DNA of 58,952 nucleotides from Actinomycetota bacterium (GCA_009923455.1 RFTL01000002.1:1-58952), one strand, 5' to 3'; counted from the stretch's first letter, positions 30,515 through 39,940 are shown. A program made the numbers and translations. Notes: generated from the letters alone by a model not told the origin.

Positions 30515-31759
30515 ATGACAGCAAACTCGTTGATTGAGAAGGCGAAGCTAGCCTCTGGCGACATCAATCGTGCAGGCACATCTCTGAAGAATCAGGCGCT
30601 TGAGCGCCTTGCCGCTCTCCTCGAGGCAAATGCAGCTGAGATCCTGGCTGCAAATGAGCAAGATCTCGAGCATGGCGCTGCAAATGGACTCGCTATTGGC
30701 TTGCAAGACAGATTGCGCCTGACCACAGAACGCATTGCTTCTTTGGCTTCTGCCGTGAGAGAGATTATTGCCCTAGCGGATCCGGTTGGAGAGATTGTTT
30801 CGGGTCGAACCCTGCACAATGGTCTAAAAATCTCACAGGTCAGGGTCCCATTCGGCGTTATTGGCATGATTTATGAGGCCAGACCAAACGTCACGATTGA
30901 CATCGCAGCACTTGCAATCAAGTCCGGAAACGCACTTGTCCTGCGTGGCGGCAGCGCAGCGGAGAAAACAAATGCAGTTCTGATCCGCCTGGTCCGAAGG
31001 GCTTTGGATGATTTCGGCATCAGCCCAGATGTGATCCAGAGTGTGGATGAGTTCGGTCGCGACGGCGCGAAGGCCATCATGATGGCTAGGGGATTAGTTG
31101 ATGTTCTGATTCCTCGAGGCAGTGCAAACCTAATCAAAACTGTCGTTGAGGAGTCTAAGGTTCCAGTAATTGAAACTGGCGACGGCATTGTTCACATTTA
31201 CGTAGATGAGTCGGCGGATCTCGATAAAGCGATTCCGATCATCATCAACTCGAAGACTCAACGACCCTCTGTTTGCAATTCGCTCGAGACCCTCTTGGTT
31301 CACAAGGATGTCGCCTCAGAGCTGTTGCCGAAATTGAACGAAGCCTTGTTATCTGAGGATGTTGTAGTTCATGCCGATGAGACGGCATCCGGCCTTATGT
31401 CAGGCGCGACTATGGCTCAGGAGTCCGACTGGGCAACTGAGTATCTTGCGCTAGAGCTATCGGTGCGAGTGGTGGATGGGATTGATCAGGCACTAGATCA
31501 CATTGCGCGCTATTCCACCAAGCACACCGAGTCGATTCTCACCGAAGATCTAGGAACCGCGGAGCGATTCTTAGCTGAAGTTGATGCTGCGGTTGTCATG
31601 GTGAACTCTTCGACCAGATTTACTGACGGTGGTGAGTTTGGCTTCGGTGCCGAGGTCGGCATCTCAACCCAGAAGCTGCATGCTCGCGGACCAATGGGGT
31701 TGAGCGTTCTGACCAGCACTAAGTGGCTGGTTCGAGGCAATGGACAAGTCCGCGGTTAG
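30515..31759 (+). CDS. proA: gamma-glutamyl phosphate reductase
   Basis: PFGVIGMIYEARPNVTIDIAALAIKSGNALVLRGG; RPSVCNSLETLLVH. Confidence 0.96.
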   Translation: MTANSLIEKAKLASGDINRAGTSLKNQALERLAALLEANAAEILAANEQDLEHGAANGLAIGLQDRLRLTTERIASLASAVREIIALADPVGEIVSGRTLHNGLKISQVRVPFGVIGMIYEARPNVTIDIAALAIKSGNALVLRGGSAAEKTNAVLIRLVRRALDDFGISPDVIQSVDEFGRDGAKAIMMARGLVDVLIPRGSANLIKTVVEESKVPVIETGDGIVHIYVDESADLDKAIPIIINSKTQRPSVCNSLETLLVHKDVASELLPKLNEALLSEDVVVHADETASGLMSGATMAQESDWATEYLALELSVRVVDGIDQALDHIARYSTKHTESILTEDLGTAERFLAEVDAAVVMVNSSTRFTDGGEFGFGAEVGISTQKLHARGPMGLSVLTSTKWLVRGNGQVRG

Positions 31760-31786
31760 ACTATTCCGAGATAGCGAGGAGATTCG

Positions 31787-31966
31787 ATGTTTTCTGTTCT
31801 TGAATCAGGTGATGCAATCATCCGTCACACCGAGATTCCTATGGACCCAGTTCTGTATGGCGTAATCGCGATGGGTGTCTTCATCGTTCTGGGCCTGATT
31901 ACTTGGTCATACCGCAACGTCGCCAACCGCCACTCTCACAAGGCCACTAAGTCTTCTCACCACTAG
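31787..31966 (+). CDS. 59-aa single-pass membrane protein with His-rich tail
   Basis: ATG..TAG: MFSVLESGDAIIRHTEIPMDPVLYGVIAMGVFIVLGLITWSYRNVANRHSHKATKSSHH; gcgaggag SD; absent from the ORF track because under 60 aa. Confidence 0.8.
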   Translation: MFSVLESGDAIIRHTEIPMDPVLYGVIAMGVFIVLGLITWSYRNVANRHSHKATKSSHH

Positions 31967-31972
31967 TTCGTT

Positions 31973-32566
31973 ATGACTAAGCAAAGGCCAAGAATTGGCG
32001 TCATGGGTGGAACCTTTGACCCGATTCACAATGGCCACCTGGTTGCAGCAAGTGAGGTCGCTGCGGCCTTTGAACTAGACGAGGTTGTCTTCGTTCCAAC
32101 CGGACAGCCTTGGCACAAAAAAACCGTTACCGCTGCTGAGCATCGCTATCTAATGAGCGTCATTGCAACAGCGGCAAATCCAAGATTCAGGGTCTCCAGG
32201 GTTGACATCGACCGACCCGGAATCACCTACACGGTTGACACTCTTACTGATCTGAAAGCGGAATATCCAGAGGCCGAGCTCTTCTTTATCTCCGGCGCTG
32301 ACGCGGTTCTGCAGATTCTCAGCTGGAAAGAGATCGATCGAATCTGGGGACTTGCCCACTTCGTGGCGGTGACACGTCCGGGCCATAAGCTCGAGCTCCC
32401 AAAGGCGCCAGAGGGATCAATCTCAGTCTTGGAAATCCCAGCGCTTGCCATTTCTTCCAGTGACATTCGCGATAGAGTTCCGCAGGCGAAACCGATTTGG
32501 TATCTGGTTCCCGATGGAGTTGTTCAGTACATCGGAAAGCACGGGCTTTACAGGGAGGCGACATGA
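31973..32566 (+). CDS. nadD: nicotinate-nucleotide adenylyltransferase
   Basis: [32 protein letters not shown]. Confidence 0.95.
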   Translation: MTKQRPRIGVMGGTFDPIHNGHLVAASEVAAAFELDEVVFVPTGQPWHKKTVTAAEHRYLMSVIATAANPRFRVSRVDIDRPGITYTVDTLTDLKAEYPEAELFFISGADAVLQILSWKEIDRIWGLAHFVAVTRPGHKLELPKAPEGSISVLEIPALAISSSDIRDRVPQAKPIWYLVPDGVVQYIGKHGLYREAT

Positions 32567-33351
32567 CTCAATTCATGACTCGCCGCGAGCGCCGTGAGGC
32601 AGAGCGTGCTGGATTGATTCCAGCGCAGCAGGATAGTTTTGAAGAGGCCCGGGATTTAGATGCCGAGCCAAATGCGCTTGAGCAAGTAATTGCTGAGCCT
32701 GAAGTAATCGAGGCTCCGGTTGTTATTGAGCAGACCGTAGCTGAGGCCTCAGCCCCTCTTGTGAGCAGCGCTGCGCCACTACTTTCTAGGCGTGAGCGCA
32801 GATTGCTCGAAGAGCGTGGTGAGCTTCCAGTTGAGGCGGTTCAAGAGCCGGTCACGATCACTAATCCAAATCCAACGGTAGTTATTGATCCATCCGAAAT
32901 GCCGGTTTTGCAACCAAACCATTCGATTGAAGAGCCAGTGGCTGATTTCACCGGCTCCAATCTGCTAGCTGAGCCCAGTACTCAATCGATTGTTTTGGAC
33001 ATCGCACCTGAAGCCATTGCAATCCCACTGGAGACTGGCGAAATTTCTTCCTCATCCTCTGGATCGATCGAGATTATTGCCGAGCCAATCACGGGTGCTA
33101 ATACGGCTGGACTGGATGGAATCGAACTTGACCAAATCGACTCTATGGATGCCGTCACAGGGGTTATCTCGGTGGTTGAGCCCGTGAGTGCGCTGGAAGT
33201 TATCAATCAGCGTGCAACCCTTGGGGTTGTTCCTGAAGCGGTTCTGAAAAAGGGCTGGTGGCAACCCTGGGCAATCGCAGGTCTCGGAGCGGTGCTGGTG
33301 GTAGTGACAATCTATGCAGCCATAACAATCATTACTGCGCTGGGGAACTAA
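32563..33351 (+). CDS. hypothetical tail-anchored protein with two RRER motifs and acidic linker
   Basis: ATGA overlap with nad[14 protein letters not shown] and [14 protein letters not shown]-terminal [26 protein letters not shown]. Confidence 0.75.
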   Translation: MTQFMTRRERREAERAGLIPAQQDSFEEARDLDAEPNALEQVIAEPEVIEAPVVIEQTVAEASAPLVSSAAPLLSRRERRLLEERGELPVEAVQEPVTITNPNPTVVIDPSEMPVLQPNHSIEEPVADFTGSNLLAEPSTQSIVLDIAPEAIAIPLETGEISSSSSGSIEIIAEPITGANTAGLDGIELDQIDSMDAVTGVISVVEPVSALEVINQRATLGVVPEAVLKKGWWQPWAIAGLGAVLVVVTIYAAITIITALGN

Positions 33352-33708
33352 TTGACAGCCACCAAGCAAGCAATTGAACTCACGAAATTGGCTGCCTCCG
33401 CTGCCGAAGACAAGCTTGCGGAGAACTTAGTTGCTCTTGATGTGAGTGAGCCATTCGCACTAGCCGATGTGTTTCTGATTGCATCAGCCAAGAATGAGCG
33501 CCAGGCAGCTGCTATTGCAGACGCAATCGAGGAGAAGCTGCAGGAGGCTGGTTACAAAGCCAAGTACCGCGAGGGAATGGCTGCAGCCCGATGGATTCTT
33601 TTGGACTTTGGTGATCTAGTCGTGCACATCATGAACGAAGATGAACGCGAGTATTACTCACTGGAACGATTGTGGCGAGATTGCCCAGTGGTTTCGCTTT
33701 CCAAATAA
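33352..33708 (+). CDS. rsfS: ribosome silencing factor
   Basis: LTKLAASAAEDKLAENLVALDVSEPFALADVFLIASAKNERQAAAIADAIEEKL; VHIMNEDEREYYSLERLW; TTG start. Confidence 0.94.
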   Translation: MTATKQAIELTKLAASAAEDKLAENLVALDVSEPFALADVFLIASAKNERQAAAIADAIEEKLQEAGYKAKYREGMAAARWILLDFGDLVVHIMNEDEREYYSLERLWRDCPVVSLSK

Positions 33709-33731
33709 CTGTGTAAGATTGTCAAGTCTTT

Positions 33732-33807
33732 GGGCCTGTGGCGCAGCTGGTAGCGCACCTGCATGGCATGCAGGGGGTCAGGGGTTCAAGTCCCCTCAGG
33801 TCCACCA
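33732..33807 (+). tRNA. tRNA-Ala(GGC)
   Basis: gggcctgtggcgcagctggtagcgcacctgcatggcatgcagggggtcaggggttcaagtcccctcaggtccacca; anticodon loop ATGGCAT. Confidence 0.97.
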
Positions 33808-34019
33808 ATTTCGACAAGCTTGATGCGCGAGCTAAAGCCACTCAAAATCCAAATTTGTTTTTCCGTTACCCCGAAGTGAACAGCTAGAACTTTGAGTAAC
33901 GCTTCGTTCGCTTTTCCGTCAACGGGATGCTCTCTTAGAAAAACATCCAAGTATGGGGAGTTCGCCTGCACGAGGTCACCTCGCTTAGAACCTGGCTTCA
34001 CTCTCACCCGAAGTTTCAT
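33786..34019 (-). CDS. DUF167 (YggU) family protein
   Basis: MKLRVRVKPGSKRGDLVQ...VDGKANEALLKVLAVHFGVTEKQIWILSGFSSRIKLVEI; 3' end overlaps tRNA-Ala by 22 nt. Confidence 0.88.
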   Translation of the reverse strand: MKLRVRVKPGSKRGDLVQANSPYLDVFLREHPVDGKANEALLKVLAVHFGVTEKQIWILSGFSSRIKLVEIGGPEGT

Positions 34020-34079
34020 GGTTGAACTTTAGGGAATAGTTCTTTGTCTAGGGGGCTTTACTTAAATTGAGGAGAAACG

Positions 34080-35015
34080 ATGACTATCAAACCGCAAGGC
34101 ATTCACCACGTGACCGCAATTGCAAGAGACCCCCAGCAGAATGTTGACTTCTATACAAAGGTCTTAGGTCTGAGGCTTGTGAAGCAAACCGTGAACTTTG
34201 ACGCCCCACACGTTTGGCATCTTTACTACGGGGACGCACAGGGCTCTCCGTCCTCGATCCTCACTTTCTTTCCATGGCCAGGAATCTCAAAGGGGAAGGA
34301 CGGTGCCGGGCTGACCACTGCAACTGCATTCTCAATTCCGGCCAGCTCATTGAGTTTCTGGTCGCAGCACCTCAGCAAGCTTGGTGTTGACTGGTCCTGG
34401 GGCAAGGATTCCGAAGCAAACGATCTATTGGAATTGCGCGATCACGACGGTATGCGATTGCAACTGGTTGGTACGAATGGAGATGCGCGATCTGGCTGGG
34501 ACGGAGTCGGAAGCATTCCGGCAGAACATGCCGTTCGGGGGCTTCACGCAGTTGAACTTTCAGAGCGGACCATAGATCCAACCGCGGGCATGCTTGAGAA
34601 CCTGCTTGGTATGAAAATCGACTCTGAATCTTCGGGCAGAGCGAACTTTTCGATGGGGAGTGGGGCCTCTGGGGCCAAAGTTGAGGTATTGGGTGGGGTT
34701 CAAGATCGGGGTTTACAAGCCGGCGGCACTGTTCACCACGTTGCATTCAGTGCTCCAGATCTTCAAACCATGGAGCTATGGCAGCAGGAGCTATTAGGTC
34801 GGGGGGCGCAAGTTACTCAAATCATGGATAGGCAATACTTCAAAAGCATCTACTTCCGCGAGCCGGGGGGAGTGCTATTCGAGATCGCAACCGATGACCC
34901 AGGCTTCGCTATCGATGAACCCCTGCTTGAACTAGGCAGAAAGCTGAGGCTACCGCCATGGCTGGAGCCCTCGAGAGATCAAATCGAAGCATCTTTGCCT
35001 CCGATTAGGCTGTAG
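34080..35015 (+). CDS. VOC family ring-cleaving dioxygenase (MhqO-like)
   Basis: GIHHVTAIARDPQQNVDFYTKVLGLRLVKQTVNFD; HHVAFSAPD; VLFEIATDDPGF. Confidence 0.9.
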   Translation: MTIKPQGIHHVTAIARDPQQNVDFYTKVLGLRLVKQTVNFDAPHVWHLYYGDAQGSPSSILTFFPWPGISKGKDGAGLTTATAFSIPASSLSFWSQHLSKLGVDWSWGKDSEANDLLELRDHDGMRLQLVGTNGDARSGWDGVGSIPAEHAVRGLHAVELSERTIDPTAGMLENLLGMKIDSESSGRANFSMGSGASGAKVEVLGGVQDRGLQAGGTVHHVAFSAPDLQTMELWQQELLGRGAQVTQIMDRQYFKSIYFREPGGVLFEIATDDPGFAIDEPLLELGRKLRLPPWLEPSRDQIEASLPPIRL

Positions 35016-35019
35016 TTCG

Positions 35020-35631
35020 ATGTCGAACACTGATCTTTCAAGACCTCACGTCTATCAACCCGGCAGTGCGGACCGCGTCCTGCTTTTGCTTCATGGCACC
35101 GGTGGAGACGAGCATGACCTGCTTCGTTTGGGCACGGCTTTGGACCCGGCCGCGCATCTGCTCTCTCCAAGGGGTATGTATTTGGAAGCGGGAATGAACC
35201 GCTTCTTTGAGCGCTACCCAGATGGAAGCTTCAATGAAGCTTCGATCGATTGGGCCGTTGAGGAGCTTGCCGAGTTCCTAAATACAGCGATTGATGCGTA
35301 TGGACTTTCGGGCATGCCAATCACGGCGGTTGGTTTCAGCAACGGAGCGAACACCGCTGCAGCGTTGTTATTGAAACACCCTGAGGCGTTAGCTGGTGCT
35401 TGCCTGTTTGGTTCGACGCAGCCCTATAGGGATCTAACCAAAGTGGATCTCTCAGGAAAACGAGTATGGCTTGCTAATGGAGACTTGGACCCTTATGCAC
35501 CGGTATCAATTAGTGAGCAATGGGTGGCAAGCCTGAGAGATTTTGGTGCAGAAGTGTCTTGGTTACGTCATCCCGGTGGGCATCAGATTTCGCCAGCACA
35601 CTTGAAGGAAATTTCCAGCGAACTGGTTTAG
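35020..35631 (+). CDS. alpha/beta hydrolase, phospholipase/carboxylesterase family (MhqD-like)
   Basis: VLLLLHGTGGDEHDLLRLG; nucleophile GFSNGAN; C-terminal HPGGHQ. Confidence 0.9.
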   Translation: MSNTDLSRPHVYQPGSADRVLLLLHGTGGDEHDLLRLGTALDPAAHLLSPRGMYLEAGMNRFFERYPDGSFNEASIDWAVEELAEFLNTAIDAYGLSGMPITAVGFSNGANTAAALLLKHPEALAGACLFGSTQPYRDLTKVDLSGKRVWLANGDLDPYAPVSISEQWVASLRDFGAEVSWLRHPGGHQISPAHLKEISSELV

Positions 35632-35663
35632 ACTCACCAAAAGTTCGATTCGAAAGGACGAAA

Positions 35664-36410
35664 GTGGCCATCTCCCACAACCCAGTTTTCAACCAGTCTC
35701 TGCAGTCTGGTATTGACTCTGTAAACCAGCAGCAGGTCGACTCAGAGTTCCAAAGACTCACCTCGACTCCTATGACAATCGAGGGAACCGCGTCGAAGGT
35801 TCTCGGACTTTTTGTTCTTGTGGTGCTCGGTGCTGCCGCAACTTGGTTCACCGGCGCGTTCTTCCTACTGTTCCCAGCAATGCTGGTTGGTCTAGGTCTT
35901 GGTCTTTGGGCCACCTTCTCTAAGAAGGTTCGCCCAGGTCTGTACTACGCATACGCCTTGGTGCAGGGTGTTTTTGTTGGCGCCCTGAGCGGAATCTTGG
36001 AGTCGATGTACCCAGGAATTGCCCAGACCGCCGTAGTTTCCACTTTGGCAACAGCTGGTGCAATGTTTGCCGCTTACCGAATGGGCTGGGTCAAGGTTGA
36101 TGCCCGCTTTACCAGAATCATGATGTTTGCCCTTATTGGCTATTCGGTATTCGCTTTGGTTAATCTTGGATTTGCCGTCTTTGCGGGCATGAGCGCTTAT
36201 TCGTCTTCCTTTGGTTGGCTGATTGCGCTGGTTGGTGTTGGTCTAGCTGCCTTCACTTTGAACCTTGACTTTGAGGCAATCCGCGAGGGTGCAGCTCAGC
36301 GCTGGCCAAAGGAGATGGAGTGGCGCGCTGCATTCGGTCTGACGGCTTCGCTGATTTGGCTATACGTGGAAATCATCCGCCTGCTATCAATCTTCAACCA
36401 GCAGGACTAA
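35664..36410 (+). CDS. Bax inhibitor-1/YccA family membrane protein
   Basis: GTG start MAISHNPVFN; GALSGILES and seven TM segments; LTASLIWLYVEIIRLLSIF. Confidence 0.92.
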   Translation: MAISHNPVFNQSLQSGIDSVNQQQVDSEFQRLTSTPMTIEGTASKVLGLFVLVVLGAAATWFTGAFFLLFPAMLVGLGLGLWATFSKKVRPGLYYAYALVQGVFVGALSGILESMYPGIAQTAVVSTLATAGAMFAAYRMGWVKVDARFTRIMMFALIGYSVFALVNLGFAVFAGMSAYSSSFGWLIALVGVGLAAFTLNLDFEAIREGAAQRWPKEMEWRAAFGLTASLIWLYVEIIRLLSIFNQQD

Positions 36411-39400
36411 CTCGCCTTAGTTGAATACTGCTGCCAAAGCTGCCTGAGATCCCAGGCGTTTTCGGCCAGGATTGAGACCCCCCGCACTCCGGTGCGGCGG
36501 GTCTTTCCTGATATCAGGAGCAATCTGTTTTGAAAGAGTAGCGATGCGCATCTGCGCTGGGCCTCATCGAAGAAGGTTGCATCGGCGCATCCGGTGCCGT
36601 CATCCAGGCTGATAAACACAACTCGTTTTCCAGAGCGCATGGGCGGGGTCTGGGTGGCGACTCTTACACCTGCCACCAATACCTCTGAGTTTGCTCTGAG
36701 CCCAACCAGCTCGGCGGCCTTCACAACCCCCATTTCATCAAGCATTTCTTGAAACTGCTCCAGCTGATGCCTGGATAGATCTAGACCGGTTATGGATAGC
36801 TCATTATCGAGCTGCTCGTTTGGTGAGATCCCTGGATTTCCGACCGGCATTGAAACGATGTTTTTGAAATCAAAACCAAGCTGATTGGGATCCTGCTTGG
36901 GTGCTGGTTTTGCGCTGAGTTGACGAACCGCAACCAATAGATCACCACGACGATCAATCGATTGCGAGCGTTCTATCTTGGCAACGGAATCGAGCGCACC
37001 AATTAGTGCTAAACGCTCCAGGGTTCTTCTCGAAGGTCTTGCTCTGATATAGAAATCAGCAAGATCGCTAAAGGGTTGCTCGGCAACAACCCGATCCTTT
37101 TCCGCTTCTGACATGCCAGCTATTTCGGTGATTGCCATTCTCACCCCAGAGCCGGATTGAGTTTTTTCAACCCGATACTGCTTAGTCGACACATTGACAT
37201 CGATCGGCAGTAGTTCGACTCCTAACCTTCTGGCTTCGGTCACTATCAGTCGCTTTGGATACATCCCAGGATCATGCGTTAGTAGACCGGCTATGAATTC
37301 GGTGGGGTAGTGGGTCTTTAGATATGCAGATTGGTAGGTGGGAAGGGCGAATGCTGCACCGTGAGCTTTGCAAAACCCAAACGACCCAAAGCCTTCAATG
37401 ATTGACCAAACTCGGTCAATAACGCTTTGGCTATAGCCCCTGGCGTTTGCTGAAGCACGAAAGAAATCCTCAGTCTTTTTTTGCTTCTCTGGTTTTGCCA
37501 AACCCCTGCGCATCTCATCGGCGCGAGCCAGGGTGCAGCCGGTCATGGTTTGCATGATTCTCATCAGTTGCTCGTGAAAAACCACGACTCCATAGCTCTC
37601 TTCGAGAATCGGCCTTAGGTCGCTATGGATGTAGTCCGGTTCGATGAATCCATGACGTCCATCCAGATAGGGGGAAATCATGTTGCCCTTCATTGGACCT
37701 GGTCGAAACAGCGATATCTGCATGGTCAGATCATTGAATTTGGTGGGCTGATGCTTTCCGGTTAGCTCTCGCTGACCGGGGCTTTCAATTTGAAAAATGC
37801 CAAGAGTATTCGTGGTTCTAATCAACCGATAAACCTCAGGGTCATCCCTTGGCACGGAATCTAAATCCAGTTCCTTCTTTTTTACCCTGGCTATTTCTGA
37901 GATCGTGTAAGCCATGGAGCTTTGCATCCGGACTCCCAGAACGTCCAGTTTCAAAAACCCCATCGGATCCATATCGTCTTTATCGAATTGGCTCATGGGT
38001 AAACCCAGCCCGCTTGGTTCAGTAGGGGTTAGTTCTAAGAGTCGAGAGTTTCCCAAGATCACTCCGCACGGGTGCATTGAAATAAACCTTGGCAATCTAT
38101 CTAGTCGCTGGGTGATATCGACCAAGAGATTCAGCTTCCGATCTTTTCCAGCGCGCTCAGAGAACTCACTCAGCTCGGGCTTTTCACCCATTTCGACCCT
38201 GAAGTTTCGGGCGGAGAATCGCCACATGCTCTTGGCAATCTGATCGATATCTTCATCTGGCAGCCCAAGGGCCAGCCCAGAGTCTCTAAGTGCCCCGCGG
38301 CCACGATAGCTCGACTGCATAGATAGCAGGGTGACTCGATTGCCCCCGTAGCGCCTGAATATCGCTCGGTAAATATCGTGCCTCCTAGCAGATTCAACAT
38401 CGATATCGATATCCGGCAGCGTGCTTCGCTCGGTTGATAGGAAGCGTTCAAAAAGCAATCCTTCTGAAATCGGATCTACCCCGCTGATGCCAAGAAGGTA
38501 ATTCACCAGTGACCCTGCTCCTGAACCACGAGCGGCGATCCTCACCCTCATGTCCCTAATCATTTGAGCGACATCGGCCACGGTCAAAAAATAGGTTGAA
38601 AAACCAAGCTGATTGATTGCAATCAGCTCTTTTGAGAGCCGGTGTTGAACCATTGCAAGCTCACTTGCCTTGGCATCCGGGTAGCGCCATGGGATTGCGG
38701 CATGAGTCTTTTGCCACAACACCTCAAACGGATTCCCTGTTATTCCCAGAGCGCTTTGTTCGGGGGTCTTGGGTTGACCCCAGCCGCAGTCTGAAATCGG
38801 ATCGAGAAAACACTGCTCTGCAACTATTCGAGTATTGTTCAAAAGCCACTTTGCAGTCTTCGGATCCTCGGTGGTTTCTAGCGCCAGGGCAAACATTTGA
38901 TTTTGTGGCTTTAGCCAAGCCTGAGCATTCGGTTGCAACTGGAATATCCCAAGCGGTTCGAGTTCCCTGGCCGAATCCAAAACATCAGCGGTTAGCGCAT
39001 CATCTGGTTCTAGATATCTGACCGCATTGGTAATTACCGCCCTGAGTCCAAAGCTAATAGCCAAGTCCAGCATGATCCTGGCGTGCTGGGTTGAATAGAG
39101 CGATCCTGGCTCGGTGAGATGGTTTACCACCTCAATAACCAAGCGCTCTTTTCCCAAGGCGGCAATCAGTCTTTCCAGTAGTGACCGAGCTTGGCTTGGA
39201 GATTCGAATAGGTGATTGGCAATTTGAGAGTCGTGGCCTATCAGGATGATGCAGTTTGAAGATAGTTCGGCCATTAGTTCTAGGCTCAGAGCCGGAGGTA
39301 ATTTCTTTGCTCTTTGGTGTGCACGTGAAACGGTTCTGCAAAGCGAACTCCAACCCAAGCCTCTGTTATGACCCAGTGCAATTACTTTGACTCGACCAAA

Positions 39401-39610
39401 TTCCTCGACTTCAAGACTTGCCCCAACTATCGGAGCAAGCCCCTCTTTGATGCAGTTGCCGATGTGCTTGACGGCTCCATAGAGCCCATCTCTGTCGGTT
39501 ACCGCTAGCGCATCAAAACCCATTGCCTTTGCAGCCTTGGCCAGTAAACCGGGTTGGGTCACTCCATAGTGTGAGGAGTATGCCGAGCTCACATTGAGAT
39601 GGGTAAACAC
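36407..39610 (-). CDS. dnaE2: error-prone DNA polymerase DnaE2
   Basis: PHP domain start FTHLNVSSAYSSHYGVTQPGLLAKAAKAMGFDALAVTDRDGLYGAVK; PDIDIDVESARR; SMHPCGVILG; 1067 aa. Confidence 0.95.
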   Translation of the reverse strand: MFTHLNVSSAYSSHYGVTQPGLLAKAAKAMGFDALAVTDRDGLYGAVKHIGNCIKEGLAPIVGASLEVEEFGRVKVIALGHNRGLGWSSLCRTVSRAHQRAKKLPPALSLELMAELSSNCIILIGHDSQIANHLFESPSQARSLLERLIAALGKERLVIEVVNHLTEPGSLYSTQHARIMLDLAISFGLRAVITNAVRYLEPDDALTADVLDSARELEPLGIFQLQPNAQAWLKPQNQMFALALETTEDPKTAKWLLNNTRIVAEQCFLDPISDCGWGQPKTPEQSALGITGNPFEVLWQKTHAAIPWRYPDAKASELAMVQHRLSKELIAINQLGFSTYFLTVADVAQMIRDMRVRIAARGSGAGSLVNYLLGISGVDPISEGLLFERFLSTERSTLPDIDIDVESARRHDIYRAIFRRYGGNRVTLLSMQSSYRGRGALRDSGLALGLPDEDIDQIAKSMWRFSARNFRVEMGEKPELSEFSERAGKDRKLNLLVDITQRLDRLPRFISMHPCGVILGNSRLLELTPTEPSGLGLPMSQFDKDDMDPMGFLKLDVLGVRMQSSMAYTISEIARVKKKELDLDSVPRDDPEVYRLIRTTNTLGIFQIESPGQRELTGKHQPTKFNDLTMQISLFRPGPMKGNMISPYLDGRHGFIEPDYIHSDLRPILEESYGVVVFHEQLMRIMQTMTGCTLARADEMRRGLAKPEKQKKTEDFFRASANARGYSQSVIDRVWSIIEGFGSFGFCKAHGAAFALPTYQSAYLKTHYPTEFIAGLLTHDPGMYPKRLIVTEARRLGVELLPIDVNVSTKQYRVEKTQSGSGVRMAITEIAGMSEAEKDRVVAEQPFSDLADFYIRARPSRRTLERLALIGALDSVAKIERSQSIDRRGDLLVAVRQLSAKPAPKQDPNQLGFDFKNIVSMPVGNPGISPNEQLDNELSITGLDLSRHQLEQFQEMLDEMGVVKAAELVGLRANSEVLVAGVRVATQTPPMRSGKRVVFISLDDGTGCADATFFDEAQRRCASLLFQNRLLLISGKTRRTGVRGVSILAENAWDLRQLWQQYSTKAS

Positions 39611-39613
39611 GGC

Positions 39614-39895
39614 CTATGCGACCTCGGCAATTTCCCAAACATCCTCGGGCAGTTGATGCCTTAGCTCAAAGAACAGACGGCTGTCGTTATTTGTCGCCCA
39701 AAGCCGCCACATTTCGATCTCTAGCAGTGCCTGACCGCTGCCTCTCGCAGCAGATTGGGCAATTTCCCACCAGAGCTTTCTGGAATACCATCGCACCGGT
39801 TTTGAACAGACCAGGTAGCTCTTGCCAGCGTATTGAAAAGACAGCGGAGCACCCTCGGTGTCTAGTAGAACGCCGTCAAGAATTTCGGTTTGCAT
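39614..39895 (-). CDS. small conserved protein encoded directly before dnaE2 (possibly DUF6504-like)
   Basis: 93 aa; ends 3 nt before dnaE2; preceded by a LexA box; W-rich RWYSRKLWWEIAQ...EIEMWRLWATN; family assignment is from memory. Confidence 0.8.
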   Translation of the reverse strand: MQTEILDGVLLDTEGAPLSFQYAGKSYLVCSKPVRWYSRKLWWEIAQSAARGSGQALLEIEMWRLWATNNDSRLFFELRHQLPEDVWEIAEVA

Positions 39896-39910
39896 AGCCC
39901 CAAGCCCTTC

Positions 39911-39938
39911 GATTATTCGAACAAATGTTCGAATAATC
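39911..39938 (-). promoter_or_regulatory. LexA/SOS box (TCGAAC-AAAT-GTTCGA inside a perfect 28-bp palindrome)
   Basis: gattattcgaac aaat gttcgaataatc: perfect 12-bp arms; core matches the Gram-positive/actinobacterial SOS consensus. Confidence 0.93.
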
Positions 39939-39940
39939 AG

